Source: Pavlovales sp. CCMP2436
Taxonomy: Eukaryota; Haptophyta; Pavlovophyceae; Pavlovales
NCBI GenBank assembly: GCA_026770615.1
Contig: MU631657.1
Span: forward strand, 72,085-99,493
Direction of reading: 5' to 3'
DNA length: 27,409 bases
The notes under the pieces were generated by a model. The model was not told the origin of the DNA and made no database searches. It was given only the letters and a program-made list of their open reading frames with translations. The translations under genes and the position numbers were made by a program. Numbering within the stretch: the first letter of the stretch is position 1; every line of letters starts with the position of its first letter. This document shows positions 1 through 8,162 of the stretch, in pieces.

Positions 1-908
1 AAGGATGATGCCAGCCAGGCGTGTGACTCGAGTACTTGGCGTGCGGCATCTCCAACAAAGGGTACGGTCGGGGCAAGCGGTATGAGGTACTCATACTTCC
101 ATGGCGACGCGCCCTGGGCCTTGTCGGTCTTGAGCCCGCGATAGGACTCCTGCATCTCCGAGATGCCGACCACGAGCCGGTCAGTGGCGTCGAGGCCTGG
201 GATGACTGACGGCATGGCCGTCCTCCTGCGCGGGTGCTTGGTGAGCATCTGCTGCAGCACAAATGGGTCCGAGATGTCGGCGAGGCCATGGCTCTCGAGC
301 AGCTTTGCAGCGTCGGAGAACTTGCCTTTGGAGAGGAGGGCGACGGCTGCCTTGATATCTCGCTCAGGGTCGGCAGGGCGGGATCGCCGGGTGTGGCGCT
401 GCTGCGACTCCTTCGCGCAGTCGCTGGACCACTCAGCCACGAGGCTGCCGAAGTCTCCTCGCTCCCACCGATCGAACCGAGAGGCAAGTAGCCTGGCGGT
501 CGCGAGGCGTCCCTGTTGCCCCCCGCGGGAAGCGGGCTGTTTGCGAAGTAAGATCGAGGGCAGGACCAACAGGATCTTTAGCGCTCGCACTTCCTCAATC
601 TCATTGTCCGTATCAGAGTGGCGGAGGGCTCTGATGACACGGACATTGGCAGCGGCCCATAACTCATGGAAGTCCCGGGGTATGGAGTCGAGTTGCCGAG
701 ACGTGTTCCCAGCGTGCCCAGCAGCCTCAGCAATGGTGAGATGGTCAAGGGCAGAGAAGTTGCGTGCGGCCGGGTCTGCGGTCGATCTTGTGGGCAAGGG
801 CATGCTTGAGCGCTCGACTTCCTCGCTTGATTGTGGCGCCTGCCGTTGGCGACGTAGGGCGTGGTGGTGGCAGTCCGCGCCCGTCAGGTGGCGTGCTCCC
901 ACCTCCAG
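1..908 (-). CDS. Retroelement polyprotein segment leading into the reverse transcriptase (partial at left edge)
   Basis: On the minus strand one frame is open without a stop from about 938 to the window edge, roughly 310 codons. Recognisable parts are a helical region (DHLTIAEAAGHAGNTSRQLD, then DFHELWAAANVRVIRALRHS) and a conserved pre-RT block (DIKAAVALLSKGKFSDAAKL, then LADISDPFVLQQMLTKHPRR). A motif ESYRGLKTDKAQGASPWKYE corresponds to the S-F-x-x-G-x-A-x-G-x-S-x-x-R/K-x-E block that precedes RT motif 1 in many protist non-LTR elements. The RT palm itself would lie left of base 1. The plus strand also has a long ORF here (163-1206), but its protein is compositionally random Ser/Arg-rich and is a shadow. 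Assignment to a non-LTR class rests on this pre-RT block only. Confidence 0.68.
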   Translation of the reverse strand, partial: MEVGARHLTGADCHHHALRRQRQAPQSSEEVERSSMPLPTRSTADPAARNFSALDHLTIAEAAGHAGNTSRQLDSIPRDFHELWAAANVRVIRALRHSDTDNEIEEVRALKILLVLPSILLRKQPASRGGQQGRLATARLLASRFDRWERGDFGSLVAEWSSDCAKESQQRHTRRSRPADPERDIKAAVALLSKGKFSDAAKLLESHGLADISDPFVLQQMLTKHPRRRTAMPSVIPGLDATDRLVVGISEMQESYRGLKTDKAQGASPWKYEYLIPLAPTVPFVGDAARQVLESHAWLASS

Positions 909-1994
909 CCCCCCCCCCCCGCCCCCCCACGACCCCTCCTACCCCTACCACGGCCATGGCTGTGGCATTTGCCCCGAGCACAGCCAGGCGGCGGTGTTGG
1001 TGGCTGTGGCGGTGCCTGAGGTGGTGGCGGTGGCGGCGGTGGTTGTGGTGGTGGCGGCGGCGGCAGAGGTTATGGTGGCGGTTGTGTTGGCGGTAGCTGC
1101 TGCTGAGGCGGAGGGCCCGGCGTCGGCCGCTGCTGATGTGTCCGTGCACGCATCGTCCGCTGTGGCTGGGGGTGGTGGCGGTGGTGGTGGCGGTGGCGGT
1201 GGCTGATGTGGTGGTGACTGCAGCGGCGGCGGGGAGCCGGCTAGGTGGTCTCTCCGGGCGTCCGCGTCGGCTGTTGGGAGCAATGTTGCAGCGGTAGCTT
1301 CGGCCTCGACGTTGGCGGCATTGGTGAGGGAGGTTTGGCGGGCAGGTGGGAGTATGTGCGCAGATGCATCGACCCCAGTGCGATCGGAATCAGCGTTTGA
1401 GTTGGCTCGGACTTTGGAGGCGTATTTGGTGGCGTGGAGCTCGAAGAGCGAGGGCCGGCTGGCCTGGGCAGGGGTCGAGCAGCTGCCGCCGCTGAGCCCT
1501 TTCCAACCGGTGGCGCGGTAGTTGGGGAGAGGGTCCACGTCGTTTAGGTGGAGATGCTGAGGCTGCGCATGGACGTCTTGATTGAACCCAATTGTGGTAG
1601 TGCTGTCAATGGCTTGCAGTGCACGTTGGCAGATGGTGTAAATCAAGGTGGCCGCGAGCTCGTGAAGTACGGTGCAGCCCTCGGCTATGCGCCAGAGCTT
1701 GTCGATGTGCAGCCCCTTGGCGCACCTCTGATGGAATACCTTCTTGAGATTCTTGTCCGAGGCCGCAGGTGTTTCTTCGAGGTCTGGTCCGGAGGCACCT
1801 CACTAGGCGCGATGGCCTTCGGCTCGACGGGCAGCGCGGCGAGGATCGCGCGTGCGAGCGTGCGCCCCCGACGGGTACGGTCAACTCTGATCGGGCCGCC
1901 CGCTGCGTGGAGCAGCGCATGTATCTTGCAGTAGGACGTAATGATGTGGGCTGCGATGAGGGGGGTCTTGGGGAGCTGGCACTTGCGCTGGCGC
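909..1994 (-). pseudogene. Retroelement N-terminal (Gag-like) region, frame-broken
   Basis: Read right to left after the ubiquitin-like domain. About 2074-1775 reads in one frame (for example KCQLPKTPLIAAHIITSYCK and AILAALPVEPKAIAPSE). The frame then shifts near 1770-1790 to one that carries KNLKKVFHQRCAKGLHIDK and LHELAATLIYTICQRALQAI, and this stays open to 945. From about 1250 to 910 the DNA is low complexity. One frame gives Ala/Thr-rich protein; another gives Pro/Gln-rich protein followed by PPPGCARGKCHSHGRGRGR, which looks like a basic RGG-type, Cys/His-containing nucleic-acid-binding patch. Two TAG codons (947-945, 941-939) lie beside a 12-nt C run (909-920), where a one-base indel would rejoin that Gly/Arg frame to the downstream RT frame. 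No family match can be named for the N-terminal part. Confidence 0.5.
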
Positions 1995-2211
1995 ACCACC
2001 TCGCATGCGGCACGTAGAGCGCAGTGTCGCCTCGTTCTCGATGTCGTAATCCCGAAGTGGGCGCTGGTCGTCAAACTGTCTGCCTTCGCAGGTGAGGAAG
2101 TAGAGATCCGGTGTTGTGCTTGATGGCGCCTTTGACCATTCCGACCGTAAAGTGTGGCTTCACCTCGAGCACGAGCGTCTGGCGACCGAGGATCACGACA
2201 AAGATGTACAT
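1995..2211 (-). pseudogene. Ubiquitin-like domain at the start of a retroelement ORF (frame-broken)
   Basis: The minus-strand ATG at 2211 opens a stretch that reads like ubiquitin. It starts MYIFVVILGRQTLVLEVKP (ubiquitin begins with the same MxIFV pattern, a Thr/Leu hairpin and an LEV strand). It continues in a second frame with GRQFDDQRPLRDYDIENEA and ends CRMRGG, matching ubiquitin's G-K-Q-L-E-D-G-R-T-L-x-D-Y-N-I segment and its RGG tail. About 72 residues are present against 76 in ubiquitin. Around 2105-2115 some 10 bases, equivalent to the IPPDQQ loop, are missing, which shifts the frame. Downstream (leftward) the coding sequence continues into retroelement protein, so this looks like an N-terminal fusion. 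If intact, the GG end could be a cleavage site for deubiquitinases; that is inference. It may instead be a host ubiquitin-like gene fragment captured by the element. The domain match is clear by eye; the fusion is likely but not proven. Confidence 0.72.
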
Positions 2212-2580
2212 CGGGCTGCTTTGACTATTTTTGGCAGTTGACACCGGTGTCCCCCGACAATGTGCCGTCGCAATATCCGACACCAGCCGTCGCAATATCC
2301 CTTGCAGCTTCTGGGGCGCTACCGGACGGCCTACGCACCCCTGGGCGTAGGGCGCAGTTGCTCCCCGCGCGCGAGTAGATGTAAAAAGCACACGCTGTCA
2401 AGCAGCCGGCACCCGCGTAATTAACGATCCTCACAAGGAATATGTTTTTGCTACGACCCAACTTACGCTGGAACCAAGCAAAACGCCGCGCTGTTGAGGC
2501 GCGTTCCACCCGATGAGGTTGAGGCAGCGCATGCTCGAGATATCAGATCGGTCGCATTGTTTACATTTAAAAATCGCAGG
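2212..2580. promoter_or_regulatory. Divergent intergenic region between the ubiquitin-like retroelement and the RING gene
   Basis: The 369 bases separate the minus-strand ATG (2211) from the plus-strand ATG (2581), so both start points face away from each other. No TATA box or other core promoter element is convincing. The minus-strand frame stays open up to 2391, so an earlier start is possible there. Likewise the plus frame is open back to 2494, but 2581 has the better start context. Confidence 0.3.
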
Positions 2581-5432
2581 ATGGCGGCAAGCGGGTCCAA
2601 CTCTTCTCGATCGAGATTCGATCCAGTCGAGCAACACGACGCGTCTGACCTGCTCTCCGACCGCGCAAGCGGGTTGCTCTTCGACGCACTGCTGCGCGAG
2701 GCGCCCGCGCAGGACCTCAGCTGCGCGGTGTGCCTCGATCTGCTCGATTTGCCGGCGACGCTCCCGTGTGGCCACTCCTTCTGCGCGAGCTGTGTCCTCC
2801 GCTCGACCGCGGCGCGCGCGGGCGCGGGCGGGGCGTGCCCGATCTGCCGGTTCGCGATTAACCAGCTGCCCCGGCCGTGCGCCGCGCTCTGTGCGCTCAT
2901 CGAGGCGGCGCGGCCCGCCGAGGCTGCCGCGCGGCGTGCCGAGGCGGCTGGAACATGTGCGCAGATATATCGGCCACACTCGAGCGCCCCCGCATCGGCG
3001 CTGGCTGCGGCGCTCGAGTGTGGCCGGTGCGGCGTGCTGGCTTTCCAAGCGCCACGGTGCCTTCCGTGTGGCCATTTGCTCTGTGGGCTCTGCGCAGACC
3101 CGCGCACCGATGCCGGGTGGGCGCTCGGCGCCTCGCGCCGTCTCTGCTGCCTTGCGTGTGGTGCAGCGCCCGTGGCCGTGCCCCACGGCCCGTGCGTCCC
3201 GCTCGCGGCATGGCTGGCAGAGTTGCCTCCGCCACTACCCGCGCCGTCGCCGAGGCCCAACGCCGCCGCGGAGGTCGCGGATGCCGTGACAAATGCTGTG
3301 TCGATCTCCAACCGCCGGAGAGCCGCGCGCGCCGAGTTGGCCTTTCTCGGCGAGGACGCACTCGATGAGCCCGAGGTGGACGAGACAGAAGGAGCAGAGG
3401 CAGGCAGCGAGCCCGAAGACGAAGGCGGAGAGGCCCAAGCTGACGCCTTCGTAGCCGCGCGCATACCGCGCCAGGCAGTTCGCGGCTGCGATGGTTGCGG
3501 ACGTGTCCCTAACGCACACAGCGGTGAGATCGGTGAGGACACGTGGCCACGTGGATGCCCGTTCTACGAGTGCGCAGAATGCGCGGCAGAGGCTGAGACC
3601 GAGGCAGCCGCCGCCGCCCCCGCCGCCACCGCCGCTCCGTCCACAGAGCCGGCTGAGCGCCCCCTGCCGCCTCTGCCGTTCGGGCTGTGCGCGGACTGCT
3701 ACCACTGGGCCGCGCGCGATGGGTGCAGCGGACGTGCCGGCGGCCTCGAGGGCAACGGCGGTAGCGGTGACGTAGCGGCTGCAGCCACTGCAACGGCTCT
3801 GACGGCTGCGACGGCGCTGCCGCTCCTCGTCGCTGGCCGCTTCGGCGCAGCTCGCCACGCCCGTTGGCACACTCTGCGCAGGGCGCGCTCGCACGACCTC
3901 GCGGCGCACCCTGGTTGGGCGGCAGTTGCGCCTCCGCGTGCGGGTGGTAGTACGACCGCCGAGACGCGCGTGACCAGGGCGCGTGAGCTGCGACTCTTCC
4001 TGTCGCAGCTGGCGACCAGTCTAGCGTCGACGGAGAACGCCGAGAACGAGACCTGGGCCTTTGGGAGGACGCTCGCCGCCCTGCATTCGCTCGGGCAAGG
4101 CACGGACGCTCCTGGCGCGCGCGACGAGGGCGGCGAGCTGGGGGCGAACCCCGGCTTAATCGATAGCGACGTCGACTCGGCGAGCGAGCGGGCGGCGCTC
4201 TCCCGCGCGCAGACCGAGGCGCTCTCCGACGGGGCGGAGGAGACGGCCGCCGAGGAGGTCGCGCGGCGGATCGAGGCGGCGGTGGAACGGGCTGCTGCGC
4301 GCGCGCACGTCGCCATGGGGCTGATCGCGAGCTCGCGGCAGAGGCGGGGGGACGGCGGCAGCAGCGGGGGGGAGGAGAGCAGCAGAGGAGGCGGCGAGAG
4401 CGCGAGCGACGGTGGGGCAGCGCGCGCGGCGGCAGGGAGAGGGAGGGCGTTGTGGAGGGGGGGGGCGAGAGGGTCGGCGGAGCAGCGCTCGAGCTTCGAC
4501 GGATGGAGGCATGCCACCTCGCACGGCGGCGGCGGCGGGCAGCGCGGCGCGTCCGCGCGCGCGGCGGCGGAGGGCGAGGCGGAGGCGGCGGAGCACGTCG
4601 GCGTCCTGATCGAGCTGGCTGTGCGCGCGCACCTCGACGTGGACGAGGGCGACAGCCAGCTCACGGGCGACGGTTTGCGCGCAGGCCTGCTCTATCAGGA
4701 GGCTGCGCGCGAACGAGCTTTGGGCACGGGGGGCGCAGAGGACGGGCAGGAGACAGGCGCGGCCGTTGGGGGTATCGGTGGCGGCTGCAGCGGCAAAGGC
4801 GAGGGCGGGTCTGGATCGGCAGGCGGGGGGGAAGGAGAGGCAGACGGGGAGGGAGAGGCAGGCGGGGTGAGTGTCGCTGGCCCCCGGGCGGGCGCGGGGC
4901 AGCGGCAGCGGGCGGGTGCGCGGCGCGGCGGTTGTGTACTGCCTCAATCCTCCCTGTCACCCCCGACAGGGGCAGCAGGGGCTGCAGCGGACTCCTCCGC
5001 CCCAGTGTCTGCTGTTCCAGTGTCCGCTCCAGTGTCCGCTGCGGCCGAGGAGGAAGAGGCCCTGGGCGAGAGTGTCTCGCGCGAGATCGAGGCCTCGATT
5101 CTGGTGAGCTCCCTTGCCGTGCCTCCCACCGCTGCCTTGCTCGTCTCGCCACCCCCTTGCAGCCTGTGCACAAGGTGCTGCGCGACTCACTCGCCTCTGT
5201 CCGTTCAACTGCACGCGTGCGCCCCGGGCAGGACGCCATCGTGGACGGACTGCCTGGATGCCAGCCGGAGCCATCACTGCGGAGTCGCGCAGGCGCTGCC
5301 GCGCGGCCGTCGCGTGGAGTCGCGCCACGCGACGGCCGCGCGGGCGAGACGGTTGATGTGGTGCAGCGGGCAATCGACGCAACTCTCGCGCAGGAGATTG
5401 GCGGCGACGCAGGCGAGGAGTCAGACTCATGA
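2581..5432 (+). CDS. RING and ZZ-type zinc-finger protein, probable E3 ubiquitin ligase (two exons)
   Basis: Predicted join 2581-5103 and 5163-5432, 930 residues. A C3HC4 RING lies at residues 48-89 (CAVCLDLLDLPATLPCGHSF, closing with CPIC), which in this family binds an E2 and promotes ubiquitin transfer. A second Cys-rich RING-like module is at 147-193 (CGRCGV, CLPCGHLLCGLC, CCLACGA). A ZZ-type finger begins at 303 (CDGCGRVPNAHSGE, FYECAEC) and resumes at 370 (LCADCYHW) after an Ala/Pro insert; a His-rich tail follows. The C-terminal half is low-complexity Ala/Gly/Ser/Glu with one ordered block (AEHVGVLIELAVRAHLDVDE). The start at 2581 was chosen for its context (gcaggATGGCGG), although the frame is open 29 codons further upstream. 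Exon 2 ends in an acidic tail (IGGDAGEESDS) and TGA. No signal peptide or membrane segment is seen. The RING is certain; ligase activity and substrate are inference. Confidence 0.82.
5104..5162 (+). other. Spliceosomal intron in the RING gene
   Basis: 59 bases beginning gtgagctccc and ending ccccttgcag, with a pyrimidine-rich 3' half. Removal moves the reading frame from an upstream acidic block (ESVSREIEASIL) to a sensible C-terminal frame (VHKVLRDSLASVRSTARVRP and TVDVVQRAIDATLAQEIGG). Without splicing, the protein would run to 5694 through sequence that looks non-coding. A second GT-AG candidate, 4867-4969 (gtgagtgtcg ... cccccgacag, 103 bases), has good signals. Removing it puts the next exon into a poorer frame, so I left it in. 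Confidence 0.75.
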
Positions 5433-5800
5433 AGACGTAGATGAAAAAATCGCCTGCTCGATACCTGACAGCAGTGTCTGGCAGGCGGTGAGTGGCAGGA
5501 AATCCATGTTAAAGTCTGCGTGTCTGGAGCCAGAGCGAGGAGCGTCTTTTGATGAGGGGTGTGTGCCGTTCCCCCCGCGCACGCCGCCAAAAAATGAGCA
5601 AAGTCAACCACGCCCCGGGCTCCTCAACATACCGTCACACTGCGTCACATATCAAAAAAAGAAAAAGAATCGCCCTCCACGATCTTGTTTTTAAGCACGA
5701 GTCCCGCAACCAAATGACGTAAGCCTCCACACTGGTCGAATATAAAATGTGTATATATATATATATATGTATATAGCTAATTTGGGGGGAGGGGGGGGAA
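5433..5800. other. 3' flank of RING gene; no gene seen
   Basis: This stretch has the presumed 3' UTR and flank. An A-rich patch (about 5653-5668) and an AT-rich patch at 5740-5775 are present, including a TA dinucleotide run at about 5753-5768. A G-rich run (5784-5798) leads into the left arm of the foldback element. No ORF with plausible protein composition was found. Confidence 0.4.
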
Positions 5801-6274
5801 CCTGTGGCAATTGCTACGAGTTCACCACCAACCTCACCTCTACCACCACCATCCCTGCTGCCAGGACTAACGTCTGACGTCGACCAAGTCAATGAGTGAA
5901 CAACACCTGTCGAACCATGCTGAGCCGCTATATATATATATATAATTAATGAAGGGGGGTTCAGGCTGGCAGCGTTTCAGGTTCAAGTCAAGCTGATCTC
6001 AGCGCTCCGACGCAGGCTCCTACGCGCTACGGGAGAAGTGGGGAGCTAGTAGAAGTAGTCATATCTATCTATCTATCCATCTATCTATCTTCTATCTTTC
6101 TATTTATCTATATCTATTTATTAGCTGCTCAGCATGGTTCAATAGGTGGTGTTCACTCACAGACTTGGTCGACGTCAGACATTTATACGACGTCAGACAT
6201 TTATAGTCTTGGCCAAGCAGCAGGGGTGGTAGAAGTGATGTTGGTGACGAACTCGTAGCAGATGCCACAGGCTA
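5801..6274. mobile_element. Foldback element, family A, with long inverted arms
   Basis: Left arm 5801-5930 and right arm about 6123-6274 are inverted copies of each other. Shared blocks include cctgtggcaattgctacgag, ctgacgtcgaccaagtc and gaaccatgctgagc. Both arms are bordered on the outside by G-runs (C-runs on the right). The right arm has an 18-bp internal tandem duplication (gacgtcagacatttata twice, about 6172-6204). The interior holds a TA repeat (5930-5943), a family B copy (5945-6031), a 23-bp piece also found in the giant inverted repeat at 12360, and a CTAT microsatellite. No coding capacity is seen; this is a MITE-like or foldback transposon remnant. Further partial family A copies occur at about 9360-9421 plus 10740-10802, 9668-9740 (minus), 10967-11012, 12713-12751 and 16926-16973 (minus). 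Confidence 0.75.
6061..6115. repeat. CTAT/TATC microsatellite
   Basis: Imperfect tetranucleotide run of ctat units inside the foldback element, between its two arms. Confidence 0.85.
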
Positions 6275-6568
6275 CCCCCTTCCCCCCCCCTACCCTAGGT
6301 CGAAATCCAAGTTAGTGGCGCGATTCCAAACTGGGGAGGGGGAAAAGTTGTGGGCGGGACGAAGTAGTAGACATTCTTCGCCCCTGCGCGCTAAGTACCA
6401 ATAGCTGTTGTTAAATAGAGCCCTTCTCGACGGTCGTAGCCCACCCCGTGTACCTCTCGAGTGCATCTGGGGTCGACAACATGCTAAAGGTAACTAACAT
6501 TTCCGATTCTCAGCGCTCGGAAGCGATAAGAAAGTCATGGTTCCTGGATTCCCGATGGGTCACAGAGG

Positions 6569-6632
6569 AGTTAGATGCAGATTCGTGAATGGGGCGGTCT
6601 TCGTGAATGGGGCGGCAAATCTGCATCTAACT
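6569..6632. repeat. Perfect 15-bp inverted repeat enclosing a duplicated 14-mer
   Basis: agttagatgcagatt (6569-6583) pairs perfectly with aatctgcatctaact (6618-6632). The loop consists of two copies of cgtgaatggggcgg (6584-6597 and 6602-6615), offset by 18 bp. The cruciform or hairpin is isolated in sequence with no recognised gene. It could be a hairpin RNA, a protein-binding site or a transposon footprint. Confidence 0.7.
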
Positions 6633-6896
6633 TATATGTGCCCAACCCGGTTCGTGAGTTACTCCGAAGGATTTTCATCGGACTTTTTCCGCTATTTCCC
6701 CCCGGATTGGCCACTAATTCGGATTTCGTCCCTCCTTCCCGCACAACGCTCACGTCCATCTACTTCCCCTGGCCGTTGGGTTGGTGACGTGGTTTACCCG
6801 CTATGTATGCGGCCTTCTCGACGTCCCCGCGGGCTGAAAGTTAGGGCCCGGTCGCCAACCCCCCGGGGCGCATTTAGGTTGCTTAATATTGCCCAC

Positions 6897-6922
6897 TAAG
6901 AAAAAAAGAAAAAAAAAAAAAT
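6897..6922 (+). repeat. A-rich tract, possible retroposon tail
   Basis: Twenty-six bases that are almost all A with single G interruptions, followed by attaaat. In this GC-rich context such a tract could be the 3' tail of a retroposed sequence ending here, but no source gene or target duplication was identified. Confidence 0.35.
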
Positions 6923-8162
6923 TAAATACGTACAAAAAATGGATTTTTTTCAACTTTTGAGCACCCGGCCGTCTACGCCGCGGGGACCGGGATCCCAGCC
7001 GCGCCGCGCCTCGGAGGTGGTACGGCTGGTGTGTAGGGGGGCTTGGTGTTTGCCGGAGGTGCTCCCCGAGCGCGCCATGTCGCCTTTGAGGCGAGCAGGT
7101 GCGGCCGTCGCGCCCTCGTTCGCCTGGGACAGGGCGCGATCAGGCGGGTCTTCGGAGGAGAAGGGCACACGGCTTGCCTATGAGGCTCGCGACGGCTCCC
7201 CGGCCTTCTCCCGGTCCCCGGGCATTCAGGGGGGGGGGGGAGGGGGGGGGGCGAGAGGTTGCGAATACCTGCGCTGGGAAGATGCCATGTACTTCGAACT
7301 CGTCGAGCCCGAGTGTCATTCCCTAACGGATGAGCTCGTCGTGGAGAGAGGCGGGTAGCGTGTGATGCTGCCGACGTATGCGCAGGGCAGATCTTGTGCT
7401 ATTCGCACAGTACCGCCCCCCCTAACGCTCCCCGCCTTCGCCCCCATCTCCCTACCCTGAGCTGCCACCCACGCCCAGCGAGCGCGGGGCCGAACACTCT
7501 GGCGGTAGCGTGGAGTACAGGCGCGCCTCGTCGGGCAACAGCGTCTCCGACTGCGCCCGCACTTAATGTCGAACAGACGAGCAGGCCGGCTCGCTCATCG
7601 ACCTCAACCACCATGTGTGTCGGCTGCAGCGTAGCGCCGCCTTCAGCTGCGCTAGGGGGCGACCCGCAGACAATCTCAGTCCCCCTTCGCGCCATGTGCG
7701 CGCGAGCCTCCCCTCCTACAAGTACGGGGAGGGCAGACGGGCGGCGGCGGGTCAGCGCGCTTCGCAGGGCAGATGCGCATCGAGAGGTAGATGAGGGTAG
7801 AGCACCTCAGATCGTCCGGGCGAGGCCGGGTTCGGGCCCACCGAGCACTCGCGCGGCTCTCCATCGGCGGCACAATGGCGGAAAAGGAGCAGTAGCCGGC
7901 GGCAGCCATGCATAAATTTAGTGATTAGAGGTCTAATCATACTGGTCGCACAGGAGTTTTAAACATACTGTGCGTTGGATTCAAGGTCTGGAGTACAGAC
8001 GCAAACAAGATTGCGTCAACGCAGGAGGGACGCACGGGTACGGCACTCAAGGTTGCGCCGTGAGGGCTCACACCACCATCTACCCTTCCCAGCTCCAAGT
8101 CACCAACCTTAGCCAACCCTCCCCCCCCTCTCCCACTCCGGGTCACGACCTGCGCTCGCAGT
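6923..8162. other. Region without a confident gene, upstream of the SET gene
   Basis: Open frames exist on both strands. Examples are plus 6939-7358 (139 residues, broken up by a Gly run from a G12-A-G9 tract near 7230-7252), minus 7399-7695 (98 residues with EIVCGSPPSAAEGGATLQPT and THMVVEVDERAGLLVCSTLS), and minus 7676-7909. The minus 7399-7695 frame looks the most protein-like, but I recognise no domain and no splice pattern that would join it to neighbours. The last 200 bases before 8163 are pyrimidine-rich (cccccccctctcccac) and end ctgcgctcgcag just before the ATG. That is compatible with a 5' UTR or with an intron acceptor of the SET gene. Confidence 0.3.

Noticed and set aside
745..1149. 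His-rich minus-strand ORF (134 residues)
   Set aside because: It is a third-frame reading of the low-complexity linker; adjacent frames connect better to the retroelement protein.
163..1206. Long plus-strand ORF (347 residues)
   Set aside because: The minus strand carries recognisable pre-RT retroelement protein over the same bases; the plus translation is Ser/Arg-rich without any motif and ends in a Gly run.
2463..5611. Several long minus-strand ORFs opposite the RING gene (for example 2463-3542, 3699-4664, 4661-5611)
   Set aside because: All are shadows of the GC-rich plus-strand gene, which has clear RING and ZZ motifs; none has a recognisable domain.
6537..6899. Plus-strand ORF of 120 residues
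   Set aside because: It runs through a perfect hairpin and an intergenic stretch and shows no conserved features; a chance ORF is the simpler reading.
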